Under the pieces are notes generated by a model, which was not told where the DNA came from, did no database searches, and was given only the letters and a program-made list of their open reading frames with translations. From the NCBI RefSeq assembly GCF_021347895.1, contig NC_067127.1, forward strand, positions 16,960,984 through 17,024,983: 64,000 nt of DNA, read 5' to 3'. The position numbers and the translations under genes were made by a program. The stretch comes from Acanthochromis polyacanthus. Lineage: Eukaryota > Chordata > Actinopteri > Pomacentridae. Shown piece after piece: positions 1-63,764 of the stretch; the stretch's first letter is position 1, and each line of letters begins with the position of its first letter.

Positions 1-102
1 GACTAACTCTAGTTATCACATTATACATGCAGTTTGTTTTATTTTGATGTGTAAAAGCTTGAAGTTGTGTGTTTTGAAGGTGTATGTTGTTTACAATGTT
101 TG

Positions 103-222
103 TGCTACGCTAAGCTAACTGGCTCCTGGCTGTAGCTTTTCATAGACATGACAGTGATGCTGATGTTTTTATGCAACTTTGAGGAAGAGGAAAATGAATA
201 AGCTTATTTCCCAAAATGCCTA
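103..222 (-). repeat. Inverted copy of the aggaatagttcgac-type fish repeat
   Basis: Read on the plus strand it has gctacgctaagctaactggc, ctggctgtagc and aagcttatttcccaaaatg. These are the complement of the central part of the same repeat family. Confidence 0.65.
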
Positions 223-750
223 TTATTGCTACTATTAACCTTCAAAATGTTACCTAAGGATAAATGCATTGTTTATCAAGTTATATGAATTAGTTACCAT
301 TAGCCTGCAGATTTACACTTGTACTGTAGACTTCAACATACAGCTACTTACTCACAAAGCTTTATTCATATATTTCCCTTTGAAAAGTGAGCTTTGGTAT
401 CTCAGATAGTTTAATTTGAAGTTTTCTTTACAGGCTAAAAGTGATAATACTGCCTAATATGTCACCTGACAGAAACTGATTGCAGAAATGTGCCAAAATG
501 TGCATATAATTGCATGAAGCAATATATATGTATGCATATATCTATATTTACTGGCTGTGACTTGTGTACTAAATAGTAGTAAGAATACTAGTAATATCTA
601 CTGTTAGTACTCAAACTGCTAATCCTGTGTCACTCTGACATAGTGGTCATTGCACCCTTTTTGACCTGTGTCAACTTTTTAAAGAGCATTGCCCTCTGGA
701 CTGACTGTGAGGTAACCCGTTCTGTCTTCTGTCTGCTGCGTATCTCTCAG
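223..750. other. disc1 intron, no feature seen
   Basis: AT-rich intronic sequence up to the first exon, with no exon or repeat that I recognise. Confidence 0.7.
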
Positions 751-50373
<49,623 letters not shown>

Positions 50374-51630
50374 AATGGATGCCTGTAGTGTTTTATGGGC
50401 TCTCACACAGACGGGCTCTCGGAGAGCCTGACCTCGGCTTTGCAGTAGAAGTGACCCCATATCCATTTACTGTACAGCCTCACTCAAAGCGCTTCACAAC
50501 CAGCCTCTGTGGTACTGCTGGAAGTTTCCACTACAAAGCCTTGGAAAGTCTGTGTAACATTCGTCCATCTTCAGTTGGAGAAACATGAAGAATTTTCATA
50601 CAAATGCAACATGTGAGACACTTTCCTGCAAACTTTAGAAGTTTCTCAAACCTTGAGAGTGCCTTTGACCAACAAGTTGATATGGTAATTATTTTTAAAT
50701 TAAGGTGTTTTTGGATTTCATGCCATGTCTTGCTGAGCAATTTATATTTTTTTCAATTTTTACTGTATAAACAACCAATTTTGTTGTCATTTGCAAAGTC
50801 TCAGAAGTTTAAAATTAAAGTAAGACTACAACTTTTCTTAGGAACAAACTTGTTGAATTTTGCCCAAGTGGACAATCTAAAGGTGTTTTTTTGTGTGCGT
50901 TGTGTTTATTTTTTTGTATTACTGATAACAGTTTTGCACATAAACTAAAACTTATGTTTAATTTTCAGGTCGTCCGGCCACTTTTGTGTGTTCTCTGTAC
51001 GACTGGACTTCACTTCCATGTAATTTTGTCCATGAAATAACATTTGTGGTGCTACGAAATGTGACCTAACTTGAACACTTTATTTTCTTTGTGTGGAAAA
51101 TGCAATATTTAGATTGTTTCTTTGCTCTCTTCAAGCAGTGTAGACGTGCTCTGAATTTTTAAAATTCATCTGCCACAATAGTCAAATTGTGCTTCGTGCA
51201 TGTCGGAAATAGTGAAGGATAAAATATCAGCGGGCACATAAAGTATTTGCAACTGCTGTTTTGTTGTTGTTCTCCTACTGACTGCCACTGATTGTTTTTA
51301 TTTTATTTGTGATAATACTTTCACTGGGTGTCACTTGACTTCTTGCCAGAAAGCATATTTGTACTTTCGCTCATTAATCGGTTATTTAATTTACTGTGCA
51401 GCTTGAAGCCGCTGTATTGGTTTTCATATTTATTCCTTACAGCATCTCACTAATTACAGCATGTACCGTTCAGCCTAATGTCGTGTCCTGCTGTTTTCTT
51501 CTTGTATTGAGTTACAGCCCCTCTGGTGATTTTCCCTCACAGAAAATGCGCGGGCATGCTGCCAGGCAAGACGAGGCCGCGGTGACATGTAGGAGATATC
51601 AATACGGCAATAAAGGTCTTCTAGTGAGGT
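50374..51630 (+). other. disc1: Probable disc1 3' UTR with candidate poly(A) signals
   Basis: AT-rich sequence follows the stop codon and lacks further exons. Candidate polyadenylation hexamers are ATTAAA at 50814-50819 and AATAAA at 51609-51614. Which one is used, and hence the true end, cannot be told from the sequence. Confidence 0.45.
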
Positions 51631-54600
51631 CTTGAGGGGATACATGGGCTTCTATTGTTATCTCACCTCAGCAGCGGCACTGTGGCTAATTGGTAGGCAG
51701 CCTCACAGAGGACACGGTGAGGAAAAATGGGACGCTGTTGTTCCGTCTCCATCTGATTTGGCCCTGTGTCGTCTTTGGAGCAGGGGGCTGTTCGGGGATT
51801 CTCTCTATCTGTCGTTCCTCACTCTGGGCTATAAACACAGCTGAGTGTTCGGGGTTTTTTCCGCCACGGCACAATGGGCCTTTCTCACATTGCTGCCAGG
51901 TTGCACAGCACTTGCCAGGCCAGAAGTCCCCACATCTATCAGCTTCAGACAGGCAGAAGCTGGCACATACACACCTTCCTGCCAGACACCCCCACCTCAT
52001 AATTGAATCTGCGCTTGCACCATGCTGCGCCCCACGTGGCAGCTCTGCTCATGAAATGGCCACAGAGAAAAACCCAGATGGTTTTCAGCGGGCAGATATA
52101 GCATGGCGAGATGTTTCTTGATGTAAAACGAAGCGCCACGCGGCGTAGGGCCCTTTGTCTCTGCAGTCTGGTTGCTAGGTTATTGTACAATGCTCTTATA
52201 ATGCTGTATTTTTCAAACATTTCCATATTTATCCTCTACAATCCAGTCACATCCTCTTAGTTTCTGTTACCTCTGCTCAAGCTTTACTTCCTGCATGCCA
52301 CAAATGCTGGGATTGCAACAAGCTTTCCAAATTAATTTGTACATGGAAAAGTCTGTCTACCTTCAAAATGATGAAAAAAGTGATAAAAAGAGGAGTCAAT
52401 TTAGCATCTGAAAATGACATGCAAATGCAGGTGGTGTTCCATCTCTTGTTTGAATGTTTTACTGATTTAATGAAGAATATTTTCTGACCAAAAATGAATG
52501 AATGAATGAGTGATTTTAGGAATGTGTCTGGTATCAGGGGATCTGGCTCTGGGATGTGGATTTGTTTATTGGATTCCCTGCTGAGTTGCTGTGTTGTCTG
52601 ACAGGTACATGTACAAACTCTCTGAACCATGGGGAGAATCATAGATCGTGTTGCAGATTTTGCTCTCGCACCCCTTCAGCCTGCGTCACAGACACCACTA
52701 ATGAATGCAAATTGAGTTTTTTTTTTTCTCTTGTGTTCGAGCCTTTCACATCCTCGGAGGTTTTCTGTATCCTCCTCCAAAACTGACACCTCTGCTATGT
52801 GTGAGCGACTGCATGTCAGTTCTGGTCACTGAGTCAGTGAAGCTAACTCTCCTGAGAGGTGTTTTTTTTTTTATACCGAGCAAAACTGGACACAAAACTC
52901 ACCGCTGTCTGCAAGTGGCCTTTAATTCGCTTCTTTCCAGTGTTTTCAGGAGCTCATTCAAATTCACTCTGCACTTTACTCAACTGTTGAATAAATTCAA
53001 CGGAGCAATTAAACAGGGGGGGAAATTCCCATGGAATTAATAAGCATTTTAAATCATTTAATTGCAAGTCTTCCCAACTCCAAATCTGCATATTTCTCTG
53101 TCAAACCGGTGAAAGCAGTAAGGCACAAATGAAAACCAGAGCAGACTGGGCTGGTACAACAGGAAATATCCTGCTTTATTCTCTTCCTGTGGTCTGAGCC
53201 TGATGCTGAAAATCACACTCAATTATAAACACTGTGCCTGAGGGAGCTGTAGTCTCCTTAGAAACAGACCTTTTTTCCATCACTTATTGCTGTATGAGAA
53301 ATCACAGGATTGGATGAAACGCACCCAGAAACACGCACATGCATATATATTTTTAGTACATATGTATTTTTATTTGGATAAAAAGAAAATGTTTAGCTTC
53401 AAATAAATGATGAATATCTAGAGATCAGGACAAAAAAAAGGAAAATAGAGAAGTGCTGTTGATGTGCAGCTTCCTGTTTATATAAAAACCATATTTATGT
53501 GAATGTGTGTGATATTAATAAACATTAGTATCTCACAGATTGTTGCAGGAATAGAAGATACTGTTATCAATAAATGATACTGGACAGATTTTTGCATATG
53601 TAGAGAAATTGATATTATACAGAGTCTTCATACAGTATGTTGGCTGGTGTTTATAATAAAACTAATAAATGAACTTAAATATACTGCAGCTTTGAAAGTA
53701 GACCACTATGATCATTGTTTTCTCTTCTGTTAGGCATTGTTTAGTGATGATTTAGTTTGTATTATCTCTTGAAGTGTGGACTCTAGCATGAATTTTACCA
53801 TCATATAGTTGCAATATTTCATATTTTTAAATATATTACGTGTTGAATTAGTATTAGATTTTTTCAAGTCTTTCAGAAAACGCTGTAATTATTTAAACGC
53901 TATGATTGAAATCTGAACTGATCAGAGGGATTAAGGCTGTTGAGTCGACTTTGTAAAAGAAAACAACAGGTGGTCTAATAGTTATTTTCAAAGCTGTATG
54001 TTTTACTCTGTATTTTGATATAATGAAATTGACAGACTGGCATTTAATAAATCAACTTGGAGTGTTTCTGAAGGAACACTGAAGTTTGGGAGACCAGAAG
54101 AGGATGTGTGCAACATGTACAATTATTTACATATTTCTGCTTTCTAAGGTGGATTAATTGAGCTGCAGTTGATCTAAGAGGCCAGCAGGAGGACAGAAAC
54201 CAACATTTCCAACCAAAGATATTGAAGTATTTCATGACAAAAGTATCTGATATTAATATTCTTTGATATTACAGGTGGGTCTGTAAGCACTGCAACCTAC
54301 TGGGACTGTAGGGGTTTATACAATGATAATACTGCAGCGACGAGAAGCCACTGAAGAGTGTCTAACACCATTGTGGTAACGGTAAGCTCTGGTGGCTCCA
54401 CTCCAACTAATATAATTTTCACTGAAGAATAAACAGTGATTGAGCCCCGGTTTCTGGCAGTTCCTTCCCAAGATAACGGCTCTTTTGCACAATCACTGAT
54501 GTATTTTTCATTTTCAGCTGTTTGTAATGAATAGAACTGTGCAGGTAGCATAAAAATCATTGTAAACTAGCTTGAACAAGGCAAAGGAGAGACTCCGTTA

Positions 54601-55729
54601 ATGATAATTACAAGGAGGAAACTAAGGTTGTGACTAAAGTTTTTTTTTTCTGGAAATGTGGATTGTTCAGCAACCTTAGGAAGCTGTGTGCTAATGCATG
54701 GTGGCTGGTACAGCATAAGCTAATTTTAGTATTTTTATGTTCAGAATTTAATTCACATGACACTGTCCTCTCCTTCCATTATCTGCATATTACCGTTTTC
54801 AAAATCCCCTTTTCTATCTAAAACAATAATAAGCTCCAAGCTGCAACCTGCATGCTGAAAACAGTAGATTTTGATGCAGATTTGGACAGTGACATAAGGC
54901 AGGTCGGCTTATTTTTATTCATTTATTTTTGCTCAATTTGCCTTTTTAATCATTAAAACCCAACAAATGCAGTTTGTGCTCAAATTCACGTCACTTCTTC
55001 GCAGTTCAGTTCAGTATTTATTTCAGTAAGTTGCAGCACATATCAAGTGGAACTTCACAACTTTCCACAAGAGTACGGTTAAAAAAATTTTAGACATATT
55101 CTGTAGACACTAAGAATACATATACAATACACCATGCATAACTGGATCTTTTAATGACCAAGAAAAGGGGTTGAATTGTGAGGCAGTTAAATTGCCTCAA
55201 AAATAGCCAAGGCTTCAGAGGGTCACTGACAGTGCTTACCTCCCTACATGCAAAATGTCCTCCAAAATAAGTTATTTTGCAGAGGCACTGTCATAGCATC
55301 CTGGGTGCACCCAAGACAATTGTGATAGTATTCTATTTTCCAGCCCTCACACTGAACACAGGAACACACACTGAAATGGATGTTTCTGGAAGATTGGCTG
55401 CAATGTTGCCCTTTTAAAAAAATATAGCAGCTAGGTATAGGTCAAACATGTGGCACCGTGTCAATGATTTTTCTTGAGGTGTACCAAGCCTGCAGCTGTA
55501 GTTAGTTTTTTTGCGATCCCAAGCACAGCGGGCAGATGTATCACAGGATTTCTGGAGAATTTAGAACTTCGTTGTGTTTGGGCTCCATTGATGGAGAGCA
55601 TGAACAAATCAAAGCACTTCCCAAATCCGGCAGCGACTACTTGGGTTGATTCTTTTTATGAAGTGTAGATAGTGAGGAATCTTTTGACACAGTTTCTCTT
55701 TGTGACAAACATTCAGTTGCTTTTCCATT
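51631..55729. other. Region downstream of disc1, no gene seen
   Basis: No exon series or complete mobile element is recognised. 51.6-52.2 kb is relatively GC-rich, with overlapping open frames on opposite strands. Confidence 0.55.
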
Positions 55730-55731
55730 TA

Positions 55732-56244
55732 CACCGATCAGCCACAACATTAAAACCACCTGCCTAACACTGCATAGGTCCCACTTATGTCGTCACAAAT
55801 GCTCTAAACCACTGGGCATGGAACAGGGGACCTCTTGGGGTGTTGTATGGTGTCTGATACCAGGACATTTGCGCAATGGATCCTTTGGGTGCTCTGGGTT
55901 GTGCAGTGGGGCCTCTGGGCATCCTGCTGATGCTTAATTACAACGGGGTCTAAGAAGTTTGGAGGTCAAATCAACATCTTGGGTGATATTCCTCAAGATG
56001 TTCCTGAGCAGTTTTTGCCATGTAGTGGGGTGCTTTTTCAGTGTGGAAGAGGCCAGTGACATTCAGGATTGCCATTTGCATGAGGGAGCTTGCTTGTTCT
56101 GGGACAACTTTTATTTGGGTGTCTAAGTCTCATCGACACGGATGCCAGAATTCTAGGTTCTCCTGCAGAACACCTCATAGCACCAGTATGATCAATGTTA
56201 TTCACTTCACCTGTCAGTGTTTTCAATGTTTTGGCTGATCGGTG
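55732..56244. mobile_element. Tc1/mariner-type MITE
   Basis: The 513-bp element has inverted repeats caccgatcagcca at the left and tggctgatcggtg at the right, flanked by TA at 55730-55731 and 56245-56246. The right end includes the gacaggtgaagtgaataac-type block (complement) known from abundant fish Tc1 relatives. No intact transposase remains. Short open frames within it are degenerate. Confidence 0.88.
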
Positions 56245-56246
56245 TA

Positions 56247-59200
56247 TGTACTCGGCTAACACAGATTTTGGGCAACAAACAGACGATTGCGGAAGGGTCC
56301 ACGCAGATCCTCAGGGAGTTGATTAGATGCAATTAGATGCATCAGGCATGGTTTTGTGGACATAGAATGAATTGGTGTACTCCTGCTGTCTGATCAAAAT
56401 ATTGTGAATGGTGGGATGTGTGGAGAAATGCGGAACTCATATATATATTGTATTTTTTGGGGATATTTTTACATTTATGGATAGACGAAGAAGATAACAG
56501 CTCTGACTACTGACATGCAACCTGAGGGATTGAAATTGTAGATATTGCAATAATGAGTTATGCACTGTAACCACTGGGCCACTGGATGGCCTCTCTTGTG
56601 CATCAATTTTACCAGTCAAACATGCAAAATTCTCTATATAAAGAAAATGAACTTCATCTGAGTAAATTAGTCACAGTTTACTCTGAGTGACCTGGAGGAA
56701 ACGTACTAAAATAGTTTTGGATGAATCCGGTAAAAAGACAAATGCTTCTAAACGATGTCTCACTCTGTGAATTTAATCCCAGTTAGAAGTGAAACAAGTG
56801 CTCGTGTCAGACTGATCTAAAAGGGTTTTCTTACAGGCAATCGCTTTAAAAGCTTAAGCTTGCTTTTCTGCCCAAAAACCATCATAGTAATAAGATCAAA
56901 GTCAAGAGAAACCCTGTGTGACGCACCATCAAATCTCTGCAAGAAGACACAGTACCCATGCTGTTTTGAAACATCACTGGTGAACCTGAAACAACAGTTA
57001 TGACAGTGTTTTCAGAAACAAGAGGTTCTGTTTGATCAGAGCAAGGATGTGTTGGCACTGCTGTCTCGTGTGAGGTATCAGGAGAACTGGAGGTATCGTC
57101 TCTTTCAGCAAGCCGTGAGAACAGCGGAGGAAGCAACAGATTGATTATGACTCCCATGTCCGGGCAGGAAAAACATATTGTTAGTAATTCCTCCAGGGAG
57201 AGCTCTTTCATTTAGATCTATGGAGGAACACTTCGTCCAAGAAGCCCAGTCTCTGGTTCACCTTGTACATCCCAAGAGGACGAGGCTGTCACTGGAAAGC
57301 TGAAATATCATGCCAGCTCTGCCATCCTTCCCACTTAGTCTAAAAAACAGACAGGTACCACACCAGGGGGAGACAGGATCGATACATCTGATGGATGGAG
57401 CTGACTGCCTTTAGGAGGACGGCTGCAGGACGGCGGTGGGGTTGGGGGGGAGTAATGAGAGCTCCTGTGAGTGATGGGGAGGTTTCTGCGACAGGAAGCC
57501 GAGTACGTGGTCCCCTTTCCTTTCGCTTGAGCTGCCGGTTTGGCCTAATGAGCCTAAGAGGGCCTCGTGTCCTGGAGGGAAGCCGGTGATGTGAGATGCA
57601 GCTTCTCAGCAGCTGTCCGTCTCTCTGTCCTAACCAGCCTGCAACCCACAGAGAACGAGCAACACAACGTTGCAGACTGTGACGTTGTTTCTTGGATGCT
57701 GTCCAGCAAAAACCGTTGGCTGCTCTAGTAGCCCCAGATGTAAAACAGAAACGACTGAAGCTGCACTAATCAATATTTTCCCTGTAGTAATAATGGCTTA
57801 AGTTATTATGTGGGAGGGGTCGTCTGCAGTGAAAAACCCACAGAGAATCATCACCTGACTCAGATTTTCACACAAAAAAAGTTGATTTTGATTCCCATCT
57901 TGGTCCATAAGTATAATTTTTCTTTCTCTTGTTTTGGCTTTCGTTTTCATTCACTGTTTGTCACTCAGTGTTTACTTGCAATTTAAATCCATGATTGCTT
58001 AAACAACCAAAACTACTCGATTAAAATACAAAATGTGATTGTTTATCACATCATAAAGCTCAGTTTAGTCCATTTCCAGGAAGATCATTACACTGGAGAT
58101 TGTACATGCACACAACCACGAGAGATTACCCACATTATTGAGGTTTTCTTTCTGTTTTCTGGATAATAACCTACTGCAGGTAGAGGAGTTCCCTACTGGC
58201 CCATATGTATGGGAAATAGCTGCAATAACAATGGCCATTTAATGGGCTGATAGCATCCCATTTTGGTGCAAATTGAGCCGAGTCTAACATTTACCAACTA
58301 AACAGTGAGACTTCTTTGCTAGGTGCTGGTTCAGGCCTAAACAGAGCCAAAAGTTCTTGCATTTGTCTCAATGGACACAAAACAGGACTCAAAATTAATA
58401 CTAATTCTTATCTGCTGGACATGAAAATAAACAACCATTTGCATGTACAAGCACAAGTTAAAAGGATAAAAGATAAGTGCTATATCACAATTCTTTAAAA
58501 TTCTGAAAAGAGTATTTGTAATGAAACCCTTTTAGATTACAAATCCTGAACAGAGTAAATAATTCAAACACATAACTCCTGTTGGATGCTGAGGTCGCAT
58601 TCAGACTTTTGTATTTTGTTTCTTCACAGGAAACAATGTTTGCTTGGCTCTCAGGACACCCTGTAACATCATTCACTCCCCCAGTGACCATTTGTACTGT
58701 ATGCTATGAGCAACAATCTCCACCTTTGCTGAGTAGACTAGGATATTGTGCACTGACTTTAAAGTTTCTCTGGTCATTCATTTAGACCGTAAAAATTCAT
58801 CTCAGTGTATCAAAGCTACATATGAATATTTTCCCCCAGGAAAATATGCCTTTCCTTCATTAAAATGGCTGAAATGTAGCTGTACCTCTGTTCCAGATTT
58901 ATGAAGTCCCTGCCTCTCTCTCCAATCCCCAACTGTATGTATGAAACCCTGGCTGTATGAATACATGTTTTAATGGAGCACTGCAGCTTCAAGGCTGACA
59001 TGCTCAGCCATGGCTGCTCATTTCATTCATGATGTGTCTTCTAGCATATAAAGAAAACATATGGACACATTAAGGCTGAAAAAAACTTCATTTTCTTTGA
59101 AGAAAATACTGTATTTACAACTACTACAGAGATGCCTCATAGAAAGACTCAACAAAGTGCTTTAGCAGATTTTTTTGTACGTGTGGTCAAAAAGGAAAAT

Positions 59201-60929
59201 CCATCCCACAAGACCAGAACAGAGCAACACTGGACTATAGTCACAATAGTTCATTATAATCAGAGGGAAATAGTTTTCATTTTGCCTCACAATTACTGAG
59301 TCAAATACCTCCTCTGCTGACCCTTTAACCTGCTACTAATGCTATTAATATGAGGTATTTGTCAGCCAGATAACTGCCGTGACCCTAGTTTGACACTTGA
59401 CTCGGGTTAGGTTGTCTATGTTCATTCCAGCTGAAAGGGGTCACAGTCTGGAAGAGGCAGATCTGACTGGAGCATTAAATATCCTGATTTTACCAAGCAC
59501 CCCTTGGTGTGAATGAAAGTATTTGATACCACAAGATTTTTCAGTTTTAACTTGTGCGATCACACAGAGCGGTGGGTGTCTTTCACAGCATAGCTACCCT
59601 GTGTACGCGGCCACACACAATTCTGCGTATCCGACAAGAGCCCAACACACTATTTATAGTAATTTAGCCCTGAGACTTGCAACATTTTAATAAATGTGTC
59701 AAGAGCAGCTATATGAGTCCTCTTAAACTTTCCCATCCTGTACAGTGTGAACGCACTAATGCAGCAAACAGACGATGAAGAGCAGCCCAAGGATATTAGT
59801 GCCATTTGGAATTTAAAATGGGAGCAGGGTGAAAAAGAGAGGAAGAAATGGAGAATGACAGAGAAAACAGATCTCGCTGAGAGTATTCCTGTAGGGAGGA
59901 TAAATATCTATAAGATGCTGACTGTAGCTCTTGGAATATGAGGCTCTTCCTCTGCAACACAAAGTAGATCTGAAATGTTTGGCTGGTTCACTTGAACTCC
60001 TGTCCTTTGATTCATTATTAATCATTTTGCGCAGCTAAATGTTGGGACTTACAGCTGCCTACATCTACGCGACAACCACCGAGCATGAATTATCCAGATG
60101 AAATGGAAGTAGTAAACCTCGATAAGCAGACTCACAGCTACACGAGACAAGATAAACTTAAATGGAACATCAATATCCATCACTTTGAGAGCATGAGAGT
60201 GGATTAAACTTGGATACTGTGTCATGACACCAAGAAAAGTCCAGTTAAATAAATGTGCGTGTGTGTTTATTGAGGCTTGTTTGAAAGCTCACTGGGTGTA
60301 AATCATTATATATCAGAATAACATTTGGGGTATTTTTGGCTTAAAGACACACAGATAATCTGTAAATCATAATTGTATGCCAAGAATCAATTAAGGACCT
60401 CAAACAGTATAGCATTTTATATTAAAAAAAAAGTATTCAGGCCACAAATTGTTAATTTACCTAGTTTAGCAATTTAATGATTATGGCAGTGTTTTCTGTC
60501 CTGCAGTGGTTCCTTTTTGTATATTATTTTGTTGACTTTCACAACTGTGTAAACAGCCACAGGGCAGTGAAATTCAAGAAAACACACACTGTTAGCATGA
60601 TCAGTTAAAACTGTGACAAGTGGAACGTCAATTTTCACTCAACACACAAAGCAGAGACACACTTACTGTATATCAATTGATTAAAGTGGCACTCAACATT
60701 ATAGACTAGAAATAATACATACATCAAAAGCCTATATCAAATGCCTTAATGCTTGATATAAATCATCTCAATCTGAACTAACCCCAGTTTAACCGCGAGG
60801 TCACATAAAAGTATTTCATAAGCTGGTTGCATGCCACGCCTTCATGTTAATCCATGTGGGCTTTTTTTTTGAAGTCCTTCAAAACCAGTCTGACTTTTTT
60901 GAACTGAGGTGTAACCCTAACCGTAAACC
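56247..60929. other. Intergenic stretch, no gene identified
   Basis: A 109-codon minus-strand frame at 56882-57211 and a GC-richer patch to 57.7 kb are the only coding-like signals. Neither shows a recognisable domain or convincing splice sites. Confidence 0.5.
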
Positions 60930-61225
60930 TTTTGAGCTTTCTTCTAGTGCCACCATGAGATTTGTATTGCTCATTTTTAGTGACATGTCCTGGCACCTTT
61001 TGGGATGGATTGCAATGGAAGACCTTCATATCCATCCTTCAGAATAAACTCTGTTTATGTAATGTTAAACATGCTGTATAAGCTGGTGGTAGCTTAAATG
61101 CTGTGCCGTTGCTTTAGTTTAGGATTAAATACCTGCAAAAACAATAACATTCCCACTGACCTTGTGTTAGCATGATAAACACACTACAAACAGTATAAAC
61201 ATCAGCATGTTAGCATTTAGCTCCA
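60930..61225 (+). repeat. Second copy of the ttagcatgctaac-type fish repeat
   Basis: It contains tcttctagtgccaccatgag, gggatggattgcaatgg, taacattcccactgacc and catcagcatgttagcattta. These are consecutive segments of the same family as at 15.3 kb. It is diverged and has no open frame. Confidence 0.65.
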
Positions 61226-63557
61226 GTAGCTGAATGCGTCACGTTCTTTGTGGCGCCATTTGTTGTCTTGTTTTCCCCCTCTGTTTACTAGTGTTTGCTT
61301 TTCCTTTCGTGTTTACCCCTGTCTGTATCTCTATTTGTCTCTGGCCCAGTCTCAGTCTCCACCCCGAGGCCTAAACACTAAACCGTCATGCTTAACTGGC
61401 GTCACAGCTGTTGAGTGAGCTTGTGAAATCACAAATCTGTATAAAAAGACACCACTGTGACAGCACATATTGCCAGAAAACTACACAGCCACACACAAGT
61501 GATCTTGGACTCGTGTTTTATTTGAAGTTTGATGAGCTGCTCTGTTGATCTCTCAATATTTGTGACACTACGGCGTTTAAACATTTCAGCAAGCCACCAA
61601 AAATCAGGAAACCTATGAACATCTGAAAATCCTGTATAGACATTTGACTGAAACAACTCCACTAATGTGCAATAGTCAGATGCTGTCACTTACAGATAAA
61701 GACATAAGGACTCTTCAGGACTTATATATCACCAGTGTTATGATGAGCTATGGGCAAGCCCCTCTGTAAAAGTCTGCAGATATACATAGTAACAGAAAGG
61801 GTGTATGATAGTGTTTAAAAGTCTCCATCAGAGTTCTTGCACTTGACGATTTGACAGTGGCACAACCCTGAACCCTCACGTACTTTGCGTCAACACACCT
61901 TTAAGTGTCTGTGAGCGTGGAGGTAGTGATTGGGTCTATTTCTGTCCTTCAGTCTCGTACCATTGCTTAGTGTCGTCTGGTTTAACGTTGGTAATTGCTC
62001 TCCTTAGGTGTGTCTTCGGTTGTTTTGCTCGCTGTGTTTTAGCTCTGATTGTGTGACTGTTTTCCCTTGAGTGTTGTTACCTTTGTCTCTGTGTATTTGT
62101 AGTTCAGCCCTTCCCCTTGTCAGGTGTCAGACTGTGTTCGTCACCTGAGTTCCACTCCTGTGTTCCTCACTTTTGTCTCTTGTACCGTCTTGTCTTGTAT
62201 TTTGTGTCTTGGCTCAGTTTATTCCCCATGCTCTTGTTGCCTTCCTTCACCAGCACTTAGACTTCAGCTCTTGTGTCAGATGTAGTTAGAAAAAAAAAAA
62301 ACTCTGGAGGAAATCAAGTTGTTGTTTTTTTACCTTGTGAACATGTCCATATGGTGTTTTTTACATGCTGGGAGACACATCATGTGCAAAAAAAAGCAGT
62401 GATCAACACCATGGCTGAGCATTTGCATCTTAAAACTGCAGATGATAGCCTCAAAAACACGGACTTGTTTGACATTCAGTGTCATTATTCTTTGCCAGAA
62501 ATGAAACATGTGTGGCTTCATTTTTACAATATTATAGTTTGCCATTGTGTAGGATAGAGTTGTTTAGAGAGACAGTAAAGTTGCATTTAAGCCATTTTCG
62601 GGTGTAAAGAGGGGGGTATTTTGATAGAAGAAACTCTAAACATCAAACAGAGAAGAGTTTTTAGGGATTAAACCAACAACCAGAGAGGAACTTTAATATA
62701 GATGGTCTTTGTTTTTTGTAATTTGTACTTAGTTTCTCTTCTGATACCTCATGTGACAGAATGGTTTTGGTGAATGTCACATATCTGCAACATCCAGAGT
62801 TCAAATCTGGCCAAGATTTGTGTTGCAAATTAGCTCCCTATACTCTCTCCATCACCTTGAATAAAGTAAAGCAAATTTGTGCATCACGAGAAACAAGACG
62901 GAAGATCAGAAAGCAGTAAATCATGACAACTATAAACTCAATTTTAGAAAACAGTGACAGGCAGAAGTGTCTTTGTTTTGGTCGAAATTGTGTAACAGCC
63001 TGCAGGGAATTTGTTTTTTGCAAAAAGATAAATAGAAAAGGATAATAATATCACATAAACAAGCAGGTTAGCAGATTTTCTTATAGCACGAGGACTGCTG
63101 CTTTACAGTTCAGATTGTCAATAAACATTTATTTCTGTTCATACAGAAAGGTGCAATGGAGGGAATTAGGTTTGTTTATCCTTTAGAGAAATTCAAAACT
63201 GTGTTTATTGTGGTAACACTTCATTGATTGAACAAGAAAGGCTTTGAGGAGCTCATTGTGGCAGAAAACGAAATCATTTTTACAACGACCTCAGTTTGAC
63301 CCGCTCCGAATATCTGCAGCAGCACGAACAAAAATGCAAACTGCATTTCGTCCTCGTACCTGACTGACCTTGTTCACTCTGGAACACCATGTTACATTCT
63401 GAATTAAGGCCACAGCGGTTTCAAGGGCAGAACAAGAAAACAGCAAACATGTAGTGGCACTAAGAGTGGTGAGGTTTATTAATATACAGCTGTCAGATCA
63501 ATAACACAGAGCTGGCAGAGAGACAGTGGAGGGAGCTGGTCCACTGCAGAGCCTTGA
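61226..63557. other. Intergenic stretch, no gene identified
   Basis: T/G-rich, low-complexity sequence at 61.9-62.27 kb may be an old LTR-type or other repeat. The rest is AT-rich without coding signal. Confidence 0.5.
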
Positions 63558-63764
63558 GGTCACTTTGCAACGTCTCCCCAGGAGGTCCCCAAAAGCAGCC
63601 AGTCCTCCCGCAGTGGAGGAAATGAACTTGAGGAGCCCTTTGTAAACACCCAGGGGAATCTGTCTCTGCTCGACCCAGAGGTCACGGACTCGGTGGGAGC
63701 GGCTGCGACTGAACTCTGTCTGGAATTTGGGCTCCCCATTTATCCCTCATTTCTGCTCTTGTAG
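63558..63764 (+). other. Weak exon-like open frame, unidentified
   Basis: A 68-codon stretch without stops begins after a tga and contains a ctccccag acceptor-like site at 63574-63581. After it the frame reads EVPKSSQSSRSGGNELEEPF and then VNTQGNLSLLDPE before a possible gtcacg donor, or runs on to TAG at 63762. Base composition is more GC-rich than its surroundings. I do not recognise the product. It could be an internal exon of a downstream gene or chance. Confidence 0.25.
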
